A stretch of DNA of 64,000 bases, taken from Variovorax sp. PBS-H4. GTDB lineage: Bacteria; Pseudomonadota; Gammaproteobacteria; Burkholderiales; Burkholderiaceae_C. The DNA is taken from positions 310,001 to 374,000 of the forward strand of contig NZ_LR594675.1 in the NCBI RefSeq assembly GCF_901827205.1. The letters are read 5' to 3'. Under the pieces are notes generated by a model that was given only the letters and a program-made list of their open reading frames with translations, was not told the origin of the DNA and made no database searches. Below, piece after piece: positions 42,282 through 52,050 of the stretch (position 1 is its first letter; each line of letters starts with the position of its first letter). Made by a program: the position numbers and the translations under genes.

Positions 42282-43742
42282 CTAGACTCCCCAATGCGGG
42301 ATGTGATGAGAACCCAGCGACACCGCGACGTTCTTCGGCTCGCAGAAGACCTCGTAGCTCCAGGTGCCGCCTTCGCGGCCCGTGCCCGAGGACTTGGTGC
42401 CGCCGAAGGGCTGGCGCAAGTCCCTGACGTTCTGGCTGTTGACGAAGCACATGCCCGCCTCGATCGCTGCGGCCACGCGGTGCGCGCGGCCGATGTTCTC
42501 GGTCCAGACGTAGCTGCTCAACCCATAGGGGATGTCGTTGGCCAGGCGGATCGCGTCGGCCTCGCCCTTGAACGGGATCAGGCAGGCCACGGGTCCGAAG
42601 ATCTCGTCCTGCGCGATCCTCATGCGGTTGTCCACGTCGGCGAAGACGGTGGGCATCACGTAGTTGCCCTTCCTCACGCGCTCGGGCAGGTGGCTCGGCG
42701 CCTCCAGTCCACCGCACAGCAGCGTCGCGCCTTCCTTCGGGCCGAGTTCGATGTAGCTGCGCACCTTGGCCAGGTGGGCCTGCGAAATCATGGGGCCGAC
42801 GATCGTCTTCTCGTCCAGCGGGTCGCCAACCACGATGCGCCTTGCGCGCTGCGCGAACTTTGCCGCGAAGTCGGCATGGATCGACTGTTGCACCAGGATG
42901 CGAGAGCCTGCGGTGCAGCGCTCGCCGTTGTTGCTGAAGATCATGAACACGGCCGCGTCGAGTGCGCGGTCGAGGTCCGCGTCGTCGAAGATCACGAAGG
43001 GGCTCTTGCCGCCCAGCTCCATGCTGAACTTCTTCAGGCCGGCGCTCCTGACGATGCGGTTGCCCGTCGCGGTGGAGCCGGTGAAGGAGATCGCGCGCAC
43101 GTCCGGATGCGCCACCAGCGGTTCGCCGGCCTCCTTGCCGTAGCCATGCACCAGGTTCAGCACGCCGGGCGGAATGCCGGCCTCCAGCGCCAGCTCGCCC
43201 AGGCGCGCGGCGGTGAGCGGCGACAGCTCGCTCATCTTCAGCACGGCGGTGTTGCCGAAGGCCAGGCAGGGTGCGACCTTCCAGGTGGCGGTCATGAAGG
43301 GCACGTTCCACGGCGAGATCAACGCGCATACGCCCACGGGATGGAACAGCGTGTAGTTGAGATGCGTCTCGGTCGGGTAGGTGTGGCCGTCGACGCGCGT
43401 GCACATCTCGGCGAAGTAGTAGAAGTTGTCGGCCGCGCGCGGCACCAGCTGCTTGCCGGTCTGGGCGATCACCTGGCCGCAGTCGTCGGTCTCGGTGCGC
43501 GCCAGCTCGGGCACGTGGGCCGCGATCAGGTCGCCGAGCTTGCGGATCAGCTTCGCGCGTTGCGGCGCGGGCAGGCCGGCCCACTTCGGGAACGCGGCCT
43601 TCGCGGCGGCGACGGCCGCGTTGACCTCCGCTTCGCCGCCCGAAGCAACTTCGGCCAGCACCTCCTGCGTGGCCGGGTTCACGGTCTCGAAATAGTCGTT
43701 GCCGGCGACCGGCTTGCCGTCGATGAGGTGATCGATTTTCAT
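42282..43742 (-). CDS. hpaE: 5-carboxymethyl-2-hydroxymuconic semialdehyde dehydrogenase
   Basis: A 486-residue aldehyde dehydrogenase beginning MKIDHLIDGKPVAGNDYFET. The catalytic Glu is in MELGGKSPFVIF (about 252) and Cys in NNGERCTAGSR (about 286); the NAD-binding FTGSTATGNRI is intact. It oxidises the HpaD product to the diacid. The call as HpaE rests on the operon as well as the sequence, since the ALDH family is broad. Confidence 0.92.
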   Translation of the reverse strand: MKIDHLIDGKPVAGNDYFETVNPATQEVLAEVASGGEAEVNAAVAAAKAAFPKWAGLPAPQRAKLIRKLGDLIAAHVPELARTETDDCGQVIAQTGKQLVPRAADNFYYFAEMCTRVDGHTYPTETHLNYTLFHPVGVCALISPWNVPFMTATWKVAPCLAFGNTAVLKMSELSPLTAARLGELALEAGIPPGVLNLVHGYGKEAGEPLVAHPDVRAISFTGSTATGNRIVRSAGLKKFSMELGGKSPFVIFDDADLDRALDAAVFMIFSNNGERCTAGSRILVQQSIHADFAAKFAQRARRIVVGDPLDEKTIVGPMISQAHLAKVRSYIELGPKEGATLLCGGLEAPSHLPERVRKGNYVMPTVFADVDNRMRIAQDEIFGPVACLIPFKGEADAIRLANDIPYGLSSYVWTENIGRAHRVAAAIEAGMCFVNSQNVRDLRQPFGGTKSSGTGREGGTWSYEVFCEPKNVAVSLGSHHIPHWGV

Positions 43743-43747
43743 GAAGC

Positions 43748-44725
43748 TCAATCCAGTTTGATGTCGCGCGCCTTGATCAGCGCATGCCACTTCTTGCGCT
43801 CCGAATCGGCATAGCGCGCCATTTCGGCAGCATCGGCGGGCCGTGCCTCCCAGCCTGCATCGAAGAGCTTCTGGCGCACGCCAGGGTCGTTCATGGTCTT
43901 GGCGAGTTCGGCGCCGAGCCGCGCCTGGATTTCCTTCGGCGTGGCGGCCGGCGCCACCAGCCCCTGCCAGGCGTACGCCTCGACATTGGCAAAGCCGAGC
44001 TCCTTGGCGGTCGGCACGTTGGGCAGCTGCGGCATGCGTTCGGCGGAAAGCGCGATCAGCGGTGTGATCTTGCCTGCCTTGACGGCACCGACGCCGCTCG
44101 GCAGGTCCAGCACGATCAGCGGCACCTGTCCAGCCAGCAGGTCCTGCATCGCCGGTGCGCCGCCCTTGTACGGAACATGCAGCAGCGACACGCCCGCCTC
44201 GCGCTGGAACAGCTCCAGCGCCAGGTGGTGCGGGCTGCCGTTGCCGGGCGTGCCGATGCTGTACTTGCCCGGCGAGCGCTTGAGCTCGGCAAGCAGTGCC
44301 TTGGCATCCGCGAAGCCGGCGTTGGGCCCCGCCGTGATGACCAGCGCGGAGCGGCCCATCATGCCGAGCAGCGCGAAATCCTTTTCGGCGTCGTACGGCA
44401 CCTTCTTGTACAGCACGGGGTTGTAGACGAGGACGCCGTTGTCGGCCGAGAGCACCGTATAGCCATCAGGCGCCGCGTGCGCGACATGCTCCGACGCGAT
44501 CATGGCGGCGGCGCCCGGGCGGTTGTCGATGACGACCGGCTGGCCGAGCTGCTGCGAGAGCTGGGCGCCGGCGGTGCGCGCGAGGAAGTCGGTGCCGCCG
44601 CCGGCCGGATAGCCGACGACCCAGCGCACCTGCCGGGCCGGATAGGACTGGGCGGAAGCATCGGGCGCGAGCATCGTGGCGCTCAGCGCCAGCAGGGCTG
44701 CCGCGAGCCTGGGCATCTTGATCAT
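43748..44725 (-). CDS. Bug/TctC-type receptor inside the hpa operon
   Basis: A 325-residue periplasmic receptor with a signal peptide (about residues 1-26, ending DASAQ). RWVVGYPAGGGTDFLARTAG, VVIDNRPGAAAMIASE and VPYDAEKDFALLG mark the Bug family. It sits between hpaG2 (41 bp) and hpaE (5 bp), so the hpa operon encodes its own receptor, perhaps for homoprotocatechuate or 4-hydroxyphenylacetate. No TctAB genes are present. Confidence 0.88.
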   Translation of the reverse strand: MIKMPRLAAALLALSATMLAPDASAQSYPARQVRWVVGYPAGGGTDFLARTAGAQLSQQLGQPVVIDNRPGAAAMIASEHVAHAAPDGYTVLSADNGVLVYNPVLYKKVPYDAEKDFALLGMMGRSALVITAGPNAGFADAKALLAELKRSPGKYSIGTPGNGSPHHLALELFQREAGVSLLHVPYKGGAPAMQDLLAGQVPLIVLDLPSGVGAVKAGKITPLIALSAERMPQLPNVPTAKELGFANVEAYAWQGLVAPAATPKEIQARLGAELAKTMNDPGVRQKLFDAGWEARPADAAEMARYADSERKKWHALIKARDIKLD

Positions 44726-44766
44726 CTTGTCTCCTTCTTGGGGTGGTACAGGGCCGGGTGATCCGT

Positions 44767-45519
44767 TCAGGCCGAGGTGATCGTGTTGACCAGCGCGCCG
44801 ATGTGCTCGATCTCGGTCACGACCACGTCGCCCGGCCTGCAATCGACCACGCCGTCGGGCGTGCCGGTGAGGATCAGGTCGCCAGGCGCGAGTGTCATGA
44901 AGCTCGAGAAATACTCGATCAGGAAAGGCACGTCGAAGATCATGTCCCGCGTGTTCCCGGACTGCGTGACCTTCCCGTTGACGGTGGTCTGCAGCGCGAG
45001 GGACATCGGGTCCGGCACGTCCTGCGCGTCCACCAGCCAGGGGCCGATGGGCGTACAGGTGTCGCGGTTCTTCACGCGCAGGTTGGGGCGGTACCAGTTC
45101 TCCAGGTAGTCGCGGATCGCGTAGTCGTTGGCCACCGTGTAGCCGGCGATGAAGTCGTAGGCGTCGTCGCGCCGCACCTTGCGTGCCGTCCTTCCGACCA
45201 CGACCGCGAGCTCGCATTCGTAGTGCATGAAGGACACATCGGCCGGGCGCCGCGTCTTCTGCCGATGGCCGATGAGCGTGCTCTGGCCCTTGACGAAGAC
45301 CAGCGGTTCCTCGGGCGCCTTGAACTCCAGCTCCTTGGCATGGTCGGCATAGTTGAGCCCGAGCGCGAGGATGGTGCGCGGGCGCGGCGTGGGGGCCAGC
45401 GGCGGCAGCCATAGCGCATCGTCCAAGGCGATGCTGCGGCCGTCATCCAGCAACAGCCGGGCGTCGCGCTCGATGGCGGACTGTTCGACGCCTTCGTAGG
45501 CGATGCGGGCGCGCCTCAT
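44767..45519 (-). CDS. hpaG2: HpaG2: 2-hydroxyhepta-2,4-diene-1,7-dioate isomerase/decarboxylase unit
   Basis: A 250-residue FAH-fold protein. ILALGLNYADHAKE (about 50-63) and YECELAVVVGRTARKV hold the metal-binding Glu residues, and LTGTPDGVVDCRPGDVVV closes the domain. In E. coli, HpaG is a duplicated protein whose halves decarboxylate and isomerise the C8 intermediate. Here the halves are separate genes. The start at 45519 overlaps the hpaG1 stop by 4 bp. Confidence 0.9.
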   Translation of the reverse strand: MRRARIAYEGVEQSAIERDARLLLDDGRSIALDDALWLPPLAPTPRPRTILALGLNYADHAKELEFKAPEEPLVFVKGQSTLIGHRQKTRRPADVSFMHYECELAVVVGRTARKVRRDDAYDFIAGYTVANDYAIRDYLENWYRPNLRVKNRDTCTPIGPWLVDAQDVPDPMSLALQTTVNGKVTQSGNTRDMIFDVPFLIEYFSSFMTLAPGDLILTGTPDGVVDCRPGDVVVTEIEHIGALVNTITSA

Positions 45520-46139
45520 GCAACGTCTCCCACCAGCGTATTGACCAGCGTCTCGAAGCCCGGCGCGCTGATCTCGATGCGGTCGCCGGGGCGCGCGAGC
45601 GGGCGGCCGGCGTCGCAGCCCAGCATCAGCACATCGCCGTGCGCAAGCGTCATGAATTCGCTCACGTCGGCCAGCAGCTGCGCCGCCTTGCGCACCAGTT
45701 GCGAGAAGTCGACCGACTGGCGCAGCTCGCCGTTGATGCGCACTTCGAGCCTGAACTCGGCCGGGTCCGCCACCTCCTGCGCATCGCGCATCGCCGGCCC
45801 GATGCCGAGGAAGCCGTCGAGACACTTGAACTTGACCGGCGGACGAAAGAAGCTCGCGTGCGGGATCGACAGGTCGTTCATCGGCACGAAGCCTTCGACG
45901 TCGCCGTCGGCGCCGATCACCATCGCGATGGTGGCGCCGACTTCGACTTCGGGGATGCGGGCGGGCACGGAAATCGCGCTGGCGTTCGGGCTCCAGGTGT
46001 TGGCCGTCTTCACGTAGAGCACCGGCGCCCTGGGCGGGGCCTTGTAGGGCGGCTGCGTCATCTGCGGCGCGAGTGCCTCGACCTCGGCGCGAAAGTTGAG
46101 CAGCACTCCATAGACGGTGCCAGTGGGCAGGAAGCTCAT
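45516..46139 (-). CDS. hpaG1: HpaG1: 5-oxopent-3-ene-1,2,5-tricarboxylate decarboxylase unit
   Basis: A 207-residue FAH-fold protein equal to the N-terminal half of fused HpaG. GTVYGVLLNFRAEVEAL and APVLYVKTANTWSPNAS open the domain; EVEVGATIAMVIG and MLGCDAGRPLARPGDRIEI follow. It acts with HpaG2 in decarboxylation and isomerisation after HpaF. It overlaps the hpaR stop by 4 bp, so regulator and enzymes are in one transcript. Confidence 0.9.
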   Translation of the reverse strand: MSFLPTGTVYGVLLNFRAEVEALAPQMTQPPYKAPPRAPVLYVKTANTWSPNASAISVPARIPEVEVGATIAMVIGADGDVEGFVPMNDLSIPHASFFRPPVKFKCLDGFLGIGPAMRDAQEVADPAEFRLEVRINGELRQSVDFSQLVRKAAQLLADVSEFMTLAHGDVLMLGCDAGRPLARPGDRIEISAPGFETLVNTLVGDVA

Positions 46140-46567
46140 GGTTGCTCCAGTTCGATCACTTCGTCGAGCAGCACATAGAGCTGCGACAGCTTCTGTTTGC
46201 CCAGCGATTTCTCCATCCACGCGTAGTGATCCTCGATGCTGCGCGAGAGCTGCTGGACCATGCGCGTGCCCTTGGCCGTGGCCTCGACGACGGTGCGGCG
46301 CTGGTCGGCCGGGTCGCGCGCGCGGCGGATCAGGCCATCGCGCTCCATGCGTGCGAGCACGCCGGTCAGGCTTGGGCCGAGGATGAAAGCTTCGCGCGCG
46401 ACACGGCCGGTCTCGATCATGCCGTGCTCGCCCAGCACCCGCAGCACGCGCCATTGCTGGTCGCTCAGGCCGTGTTCCCGCAGGCTCGGCCGGGTGTGCG
46501 CCATGACGGCTTCGCGCGCCTGCAGGAGCAGGCGAGGGAGGTTGCGGTGGACGAAGGATGTGGCCAT
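46136..46567 (-). CDS. hpaR: HpaR, MarR-family repressor of the homoprotocatechuate operon
   Basis: A 143-residue winged-helix regulator. LLQAREAVMAHTRPSLREHG is close to the E. coli HpaR start, followed by LSDQQWRVLRVLGEHG and the wing LARMERDGLIRRARDPADQR. The ATG at 46567 is preferred since it follows GGAGG; an upstream ATG at 46588 lies inside a palindrome. It is the first gene of the hpa operon and should repress it until a pathway aromatic binds. Confidence 0.93.
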   Translation of the reverse strand: MATSFVHRNLPRLLLQAREAVMAHTRPSLREHGLSDQQWRVLRVLGEHGMIETGRVAREAFILGPSLTGVLARMERDGLIRRARDPADQRRTVVEATAKGTRMVQQLSRSIEDHYAWMEKSLGKQKLSQLYVLLDEVIELEQP

Positions 46568-46576
46568 GACCTCCAG

Positions 46577-46605
46577 ATTATTTAACATGTTAAATTTCTG
46601 GACAA
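46577..46605 (-). promoter_or_regulatory. hpa operon promoter with embedded HpaR operator
   Basis: On the minus strand, TTGTCC (46600-46605) and AATAAT (46577-46582) are 17 bp apart, a good -35/-10 pair. The spacer contains most of a perfect 16-bp palindrome ATTTAACATGTTAAAT (46580-46595), the form of a MarR-family site. A bound repressor would block polymerase. The -10 lies only 9 bp before the hpaR start codon, so the transcript leader would be extremely short. Confidence 0.7.
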
Positions 46606-46725
46606 GACTCTTCTGCGACTGCTTTTGCCGGGTTTTCCCTGAGCGCGCGTGGGCAGTCCTTCCGACCTGCAGCTCGCTGGAGCCGCTGGGCCGGTGTTCG
46701 TCGAGGCCGACGATTCAGGTGCTGC

Positions 46726-47331
46726 TCAGAGCGACCACTCGGCACGCATGCTGGGCCGCGCGCCGAAGCCGGCGTACCACTGCCCAAGCAGCGGGTGCCG
46801 ATCGCGCCAGGCGAAATCGGCGAAGCGCAGGTCCAGGTACCAGAGCGCGCAGCCAACGGCAATGGTGCCGATGTCCACCCTTGCTTCGAGCAGGGCCGGC
46901 CGTGCATTCAGGTGCGCGAGCGAGGTCTCCGCCTTGTCGAGCTGCGCCGCCCGCCACTCGGGCCAGCGCATCGGCTCCGGCCGAGCGACGTCCTCGTACC
47001 GGGCAAGCAGCGCCGCATCGAGGATGCCGTCGCCGAGGGACTGGAGCGTGAGCGCGTCCCAACGCTGGGCGCCTGGGGCCGGAAACAGCTTGCCGTCGGC
47101 CAGATCGTTCAGGTATTCGCAGATCACCCGGCTGTCATAGAGGACGCGGCCGTCGTCGGCGAAGAAGGTGGGAACCTTGCCCAGCGGATTGCTCGCGATG
47201 ATCTCGCGGTCGCGTTGAACCGGGTGGGCGTTGGAGGGCAGGAGCTGCAGCCTGTCGTGCAGCCCGAGCTCGTGCGCGGTCACCAGGCATTTGCGAACGT
47301 AGGGGGAAAAGGGAGAAAAAAGAATCTTCAT
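46726..47331 (-). CDS. Glutathione S-transferase-like protein
   Basis: A 201-residue GST. The N-terminal thioredoxin fold starts MKILFSPFSPYVRKCLVTAH, with the Pro-Thr loop NPLGKVPTFF (about 48-57) and DSRVICEYL. The C-terminal helical domain has the family DIGTIAVGCALWYLDLR segment. It is the last gene of the long SDR-Liv operon, its start overlapping the flavoprotein stop by 4 bp. It may detoxify or isomerise an intermediate. Confidence 0.88.
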   Translation of the reverse strand: MKILFSPFSPYVRKCLVTAHELGLHDRLQLLPSNAHPVQRDREIIASNPLGKVPTFFADDGRVLYDSRVICEYLNDLADGKLFPAPGAQRWDALTLQSLGDGILDAALLARYEDVARPEPMRWPEWRAAQLDKAETSLAHLNARPALLEARVDIGTIAVGCALWYLDLRFADFAWRDRHPLLGQWYAGFGARPSMRAEWSL

Positions 47332-49052
47332 GCGGTCTCCATGGCAACTTGGGGTTGTGCCGCATGCCGCGCGGCATGGCGGCCTGCGATCCAGCCGAAG
47401 GTGAGGGCCGGGCCCAGGGTGATGCCGGGCGCCGGGTACTGGCCGCCCATCACCGAGTGCATGTCGTTGCCGGCGGCGTAGAGCCCGGGGATCGGGCGGT
47501 CGTCGGCGTCCAGCGCCTGCGCGTTCTCGTTGCAGCGAATGCCGCAGGCCGTGCCGATGTCGCCTGCATACACCTTCACGGCGTAGAAAGGCGCCTTGCG
47601 AAGCGGTCCCAGGCAGGCGTTGGGCTGATGCGCCGGGTCCCCGAGGTAGCGGTTGTAGGCCGTGCTGCCCTTGCCGAATTCGGGGTCTTCGCCGATCTCG
47701 GCAAAACGGTTGAAGCGCTCCACCGACGCCTTCAGCCCCGCTGCATCGACGGCCAGCTTGCCGGCAAGCTCGTCGAGCGAGCCGGCGCGGTAGAGGTAGC
47801 CGGCGCGCACGAGGTGCTCGCGCGGCCGGCCGCCGGGCAAGGCCAGACCGAGGCCCCAGCGTTCCATGAAATCGCTGTCGCACACCAGGCAGGCCGGCAG
47901 CGTCGGCACGCTCTGGTGCGAACGGTACATGCCCAGCACGAACTCATGGTACGAGGTCGACTCGTTGACAAATCGACGGCCCGCGGCGTTCACGGCCATC
48001 AGGCCCGGCTTGGCGCGGTCCCACACGAGATGAGGAAAGCGCAGCTGCGAGCCGTCCGGCCGCTCGAGGATGGAGACGGGGGCCCAGAACGCCGGCGCGA
48101 AGTGGTCCTTGCCCAGCGCCGCGCCGGCGGCGCGGGCGATCTCGATGCCCTCGCCCGCATTGCCTTGCGGCGACATGGACCACGGCCCGGTCGGCTGCGG
48201 GTAGAGCATGGCGCGCAGATCGGGGCTCCACGGGAAGCCTCCGGTGGCCACCACCACGCCGCGCTTCGCGCGCACGCGCGACAGCTTGCCCTCGTGCTCG
48301 ATCTCGGCGCCCACCACGCGCCCCGATTCGACGACCAGCTTCTTCAGCGGTGCGCCGAGCCAGTACTCGATACGCCGGTCGAGCACTGTCTTGAAGAGCC
48401 GCGCCGCCAGCGCATTGCCGAGCACCAGGCGCGTGCCGCGGTGATAGCCGCGCAAACGGTCGCCGACGAAGCGCAGGACCAATTTCATGCCTTCCTTCCA
48501 GGAGCTGAAGGAGCGCGTCACGGCCAGGAGGTGGTTGGCGTCGGTCATGGTGATCATCATTCCGCCGAGCACCATGAATTCGGGCAAGGGGTCGCGCAGC
48601 TCGCGGAAGTGCGTGCCGAGCAGCCGTCCGTCGAACATGCGCGGGTCCAGGGAACGGCCTCCCATCGCCGCGCCCTCGCGGTCGGGGTAGTAGTCGGGCG
48701 AATAGGCGCGCGCCGCCAGATGGACCTCGGTGTTCTTCTCGAGGAAATCGACGGCGGCCGCGCTAGATGCCAGGAAGGTGCGCTGCATGGATGCAGGCGC
48801 CGCATCACCCACGGTGTTGCGCATGTAGGTCCAGGCCTTCTCGAAGGTGTCGGGGTGGCCGACCTGCTCGCTCTGTGCGTTGAGCGGCGCCCACACGGCA
48901 CCTCCCGAAATCGCGGTGGATCCGCCGATGCGATCGGTCTTCTCGGCCAGGAGCACCGTGCAGCCTTCGAATTGGGCCGTGATGGCGGCCGTCATGCCGC
49001 CGGCGCCCGCGCCGATGACCAGCAGGTCGACTTCCTTGTCCCATGCGTTCAT
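47328..49052 (-). CDS. FAD-dependent dehydrogenase, 3-ketosteroid-delta1-dehydrogenase-like
   Basis: A 574-residue flavoprotein of the fumarate-reductase/KstD superfamily. FAD-binding motifs are DLLVIGAGAGGMTAAITAQ (about 9-27), RIGGSTAISGGAVWAPLN (about 42-59) and GLYAAGNDMHSVMGGQYP near the end. KstD-like enzymes introduce a double bond into cyclic ketones. With three SDR genes in the same operon this suggests oxidation of an alicyclic alcohol to an enone. A steroid is only one possible substrate. Confidence 0.85.
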   Translation of the reverse strand: MNAWDKEVDLLVIGAGAGGMTAAITAQFEGCTVLLAEKTDRIGGSTAISGGAVWAPLNAQSEQVGHPDTFEKAWTYMRNTVGDAAPASMQRTFLASSAAAVDFLEKNTEVHLAARAYSPDYYPDREGAAMGGRSLDPRMFDGRLLGTHFRELRDPLPEFMVLGGMMITMTDANHLLAVTRSFSSWKEGMKLVLRFVGDRLRGYHRGTRLVLGNALAARLFKTVLDRRIEYWLGAPLKKLVVESGRVVGAEIEHEGKLSRVRAKRGVVVATGGFPWSPDLRAMLYPQPTGPWSMSPQGNAGEGIEIARAAGAALGKDHFAPAFWAPVSILERPDGSQLRFPHLVWDRAKPGLMAVNAAGRRFVNESTSYHEFVLGMYRSHQSVPTLPACLVCDSDFMERWGLGLALPGGRPREHLVRAGYLYRAGSLDELAGKLAVDAAGLKASVERFNRFAEIGEDPEFGKGSTAYNRYLGDPAHQPNACLGPLRKAPFYAVKVYAGDIGTACGIRCNENAQALDADDRPIPGLYAAGNDMHSVMGGQYPAPGITLGPALTFGWIAGRHAARHAAQPQVAMETA

Positions 49053-49783
49053 GCGATTGAGCTCCCGAGCGATTTGCCGCCATCGACGAAGAGCACCTGG
49101 CCGGTGATGAAGCCCATGTCCGGCGACACCAGGAAGGCCACGGCCCGCGCAATGTCCTCCGGCCTGCCGGCTTTGCCCGTCGGCTGTAGCGACAGCTGCG
49201 CGGCGAGCCGTTCGGGCGTGAGGGCCCGCAGCAGCGGCGTGTCGATCAGGCCCGGTGCGATGGCGTTCACCAGGATGCCGCGCTGCGCGAGCTCCATCGC
49301 ACTCGCACGCGTGTAGCCGACGATCGCAGCCTTGGAGGCGACGTAGTGCGGGTGGTTGCGCGCCCCGATGTAGGCGCGCGATGCGATGTTCACGATCCGC
49401 CCGCCGTCCGGCATGCGGCGCGCCACCTCCTGGGTGAGCGTCGCTGCGGCGATCAGGTTGACCTCGTAGGCACGGCGGAAGTCGTCGCTGCTCACTTCCA
49501 TGAACTTGCGCTCGTCGAACACGCCCGCGTTGTTGACCAGGGCATTGATCGGCGGCAGCTCCTGGACCACAGCCCGCACGGCCGATTCGTCGGTGAGGTC
49601 GACGACGCGCACCTGCACATCCAGGCCCAGCCCCTGCAGGCGCCCGGCCTCCTTCTGGGCCAGTTCCCCGACCCGGTCCACCAAGACGACCGCGAAGCCG
49701 TCACGCGCCAGGCGTTCGACGGTGGCCAGTCCCATGCCGCTCGCGCCGCCGGTGACCAGCGCAACAGGTTTGCTCATGTTCAT
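49049..49783 (-). CDS. Short-chain dehydrogenase/reductase
   Basis: A 244-residue SDR with cofactor motif TGGASGMGLATVERLARDG (about 10-28), NNAG, catalytic Ser in NIASRAY and YVASK. Asp in VLVDR at the end of the second strand favours NAD(H). It overlaps the flavoprotein start by 4 bp. It probably oxidises a ring alcohol or reduces a ketone in the same pathway. Confidence 0.9.
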   Translation of the reverse strand: MNMSKPVALVTGGASGMGLATVERLARDGFAVVLVDRVGELAQKEAGRLQGLGLDVQVRVVDLTDESAVRAVVQELPPINALVNNAGVFDERKFMEVSSDDFRRAYEVNLIAAATLTQEVARRMPDGGRIVNIASRAYIGARNHPHYVASKAAIVGYTRASAMELAQRGILVNAIAPGLIDTPLLRALTPERLAAQLSLQPTGKAGRPEDIARAVAFLVSPDMGFITGQVLFVDGGKSLGSSIA

Positions 49784-49789
49784 ATCTCC

Positions 49790-50542
49790 TCAAGCCGAAA
49801 GAAAGCCTCCGTCCACGGGCAGCACCACGCCGTTCACGTAGCTGGCCATCCCGGAGGCCAGGAACACCACCGGGCCCACGAGCTCCTCCGGCTGGCCGCC
49901 GCGCTTCATCGGCACGCGGTCCATGTACCAGTCGGTGCCTCCGGCAACCTGCAGCTGCGGCTTGACCATCTCGGTGAGCATCAGGCCGGGCGCCACGGCG
50001 TTGGCGCGCACGCCGAAGGGCGCGAGGTCGCGCGCGAGCGCCTGCGTGAAGGAGCGCACCGCGCCCTTCGAGGCGATGTAGCCGGCCGACGAGATGCCAC
50101 TGACGAAGGCGACGATCGACGACAGGTTGACGATGCAGCCGCGCGACTGCTTGAGCGCGGGCACGAAGGCGTGCGTGACATTGAACAGTCCCTGCAGGTT
50201 GACCTGGATCAGCCGGTCCCACACCTCTGCCGCGTTCGGGTCATCGATGCGCGCCTTGCCGGAGATGCCGGCGTTGTTCACGAGTACGTCGATGGGGCCG
50301 AGCCGCGCGGTCAGCGCATCGGCCAGGCGCTGGGTCGCGGCGCGGTCGGTGACGTCCACGGCTTCGGCCCAGGCCTGCCCGCCCTGCGCGCGGATGGCGC
50401 CGGCGACGGCCTCCGCGGCCTCCAGGCGAACGTCCGCGATGATCACGCGGGCGCCTTCCTTGATGAAGCCGTGGGCCATGGCCGTGCCCAGGCCGCCGCC
50501 GCCGCCGGTCACGAGGACGAGCTTGTTCTCGAGCAGATTCAT
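49790..50542 (-). CDS. Short-chain dehydrogenase/reductase
   Basis: A 250-residue SDR with TGGGGGLGTAMAHGFIKEG, IIADVR (Asp, suggesting NAD), NNAG and the YIASK catalytic motif with Ser in VNLSSIVAF. The ATG at 50542 gives the typical MNLLENKLVLVTGG start. It is 28 bp from livF and 6 bp from the next SDR, in one transcript. Confidence 0.9.
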   Translation of the reverse strand: MNLLENKLVLVTGGGGGLGTAMAHGFIKEGARVIIADVRLEAAEAVAGAIRAQGGQAWAEAVDVTDRAATQRLADALTARLGPIDVLVNNAGISGKARIDDPNAAEVWDRLIQVNLQGLFNVTHAFVPALKQSRGCIVNLSSIVAFVSGISSAGYIASKGAVRSFTQALARDLAPFGVRANAVAPGLMLTEMVKPQLQVAGGTDWYMDRVPMKRGGQPEELVGPVVFLASGMASYVNGVVLPVDGGFLSA

Positions 50543-50570
50543 TCGATGCGTCTCCAGCAATTGGCGTCGT

Positions 50571-51285
<715 letters not shown>

Positions 51286-51293
<8 letters not shown>

Positions 51294-52050
51294 TCGCCGC
51301 GCCCTTGCCCAGGTAGGCTTCGATCACCCGCGCGTCCTGGCTGACCTCGGCCGCGGTGCCTTCGGCGATCTTCTCGCCGAAGCACATGACGGTGATCCGG
51401 TCGGAGATCGACATCACGAGCTGCATCACATGCTCGACCAGCAGCACGGTGATGCCGTCGCGGGATGACAGCTCGGTGAGCAGCCGGTCCAGGCTCTCGA
51501 TGTCGCGGTTGCGCAGGCCGGCGGCCGGCTCGTCCAGCAGCAGCAGCCGCGGCTTGAGTGCCAGCGCCCGCGCGAGCTCCAGCAGCTTCTGGTGTCCGAA
51601 GTCCAGCTCGCGCGCGGTCGTGTTGCGGTCGTGCGTGAGGCCGACCCGCTCGATCAGGCTGTCCACCAGGTCGCGCGTTTCGCCGCTGGGGCGCCGCAGC
51701 AGGCGCCCCAGCGTGTTGGCGGCGTGGGGGTAGCAGCCGAGCAGCACGTTCTCGTAGACGCTCAGTTCGCCGAACAGCTCCAGGTTCTGGAAGGTCCGCG
51801 CGATCCCGAGGCCCGCCATCCGGTCCGCCCGCGTGTTGCTGACGTCCTGCCCGTCCAGCGCGATCCGTCCCGCGGTTGGCTGGTAGTAGCGCGAAATGCA
51901 GTTGAAGGTGGTGGACTTGCCGGCGCCGTTGGGGCCGATCAGGGCGTGGATCGTTCCCTTCTGCACCTGGAAGGAGAGGTCGCTCACCGCCGTCAGGCCT
52001 CCGAAGCGCACGGTGATGCCCTGCACGTCGAGGAAGGGGGGCGCGCTCAT
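51286..52050 (-). CDS. LivG-type ABC transporter ATP-binding protein (second set)
   Basis: A 254-residue ATPase with Walker A GPNGAGKST (about 38-46), signature LDFGHQKLLELARALALKP and Walker B LLLLDEPAAGL. Its start overlaps the livM stop by 4 bp. It energises the LivHM permease at 52047-53941. Confidence 0.93.
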
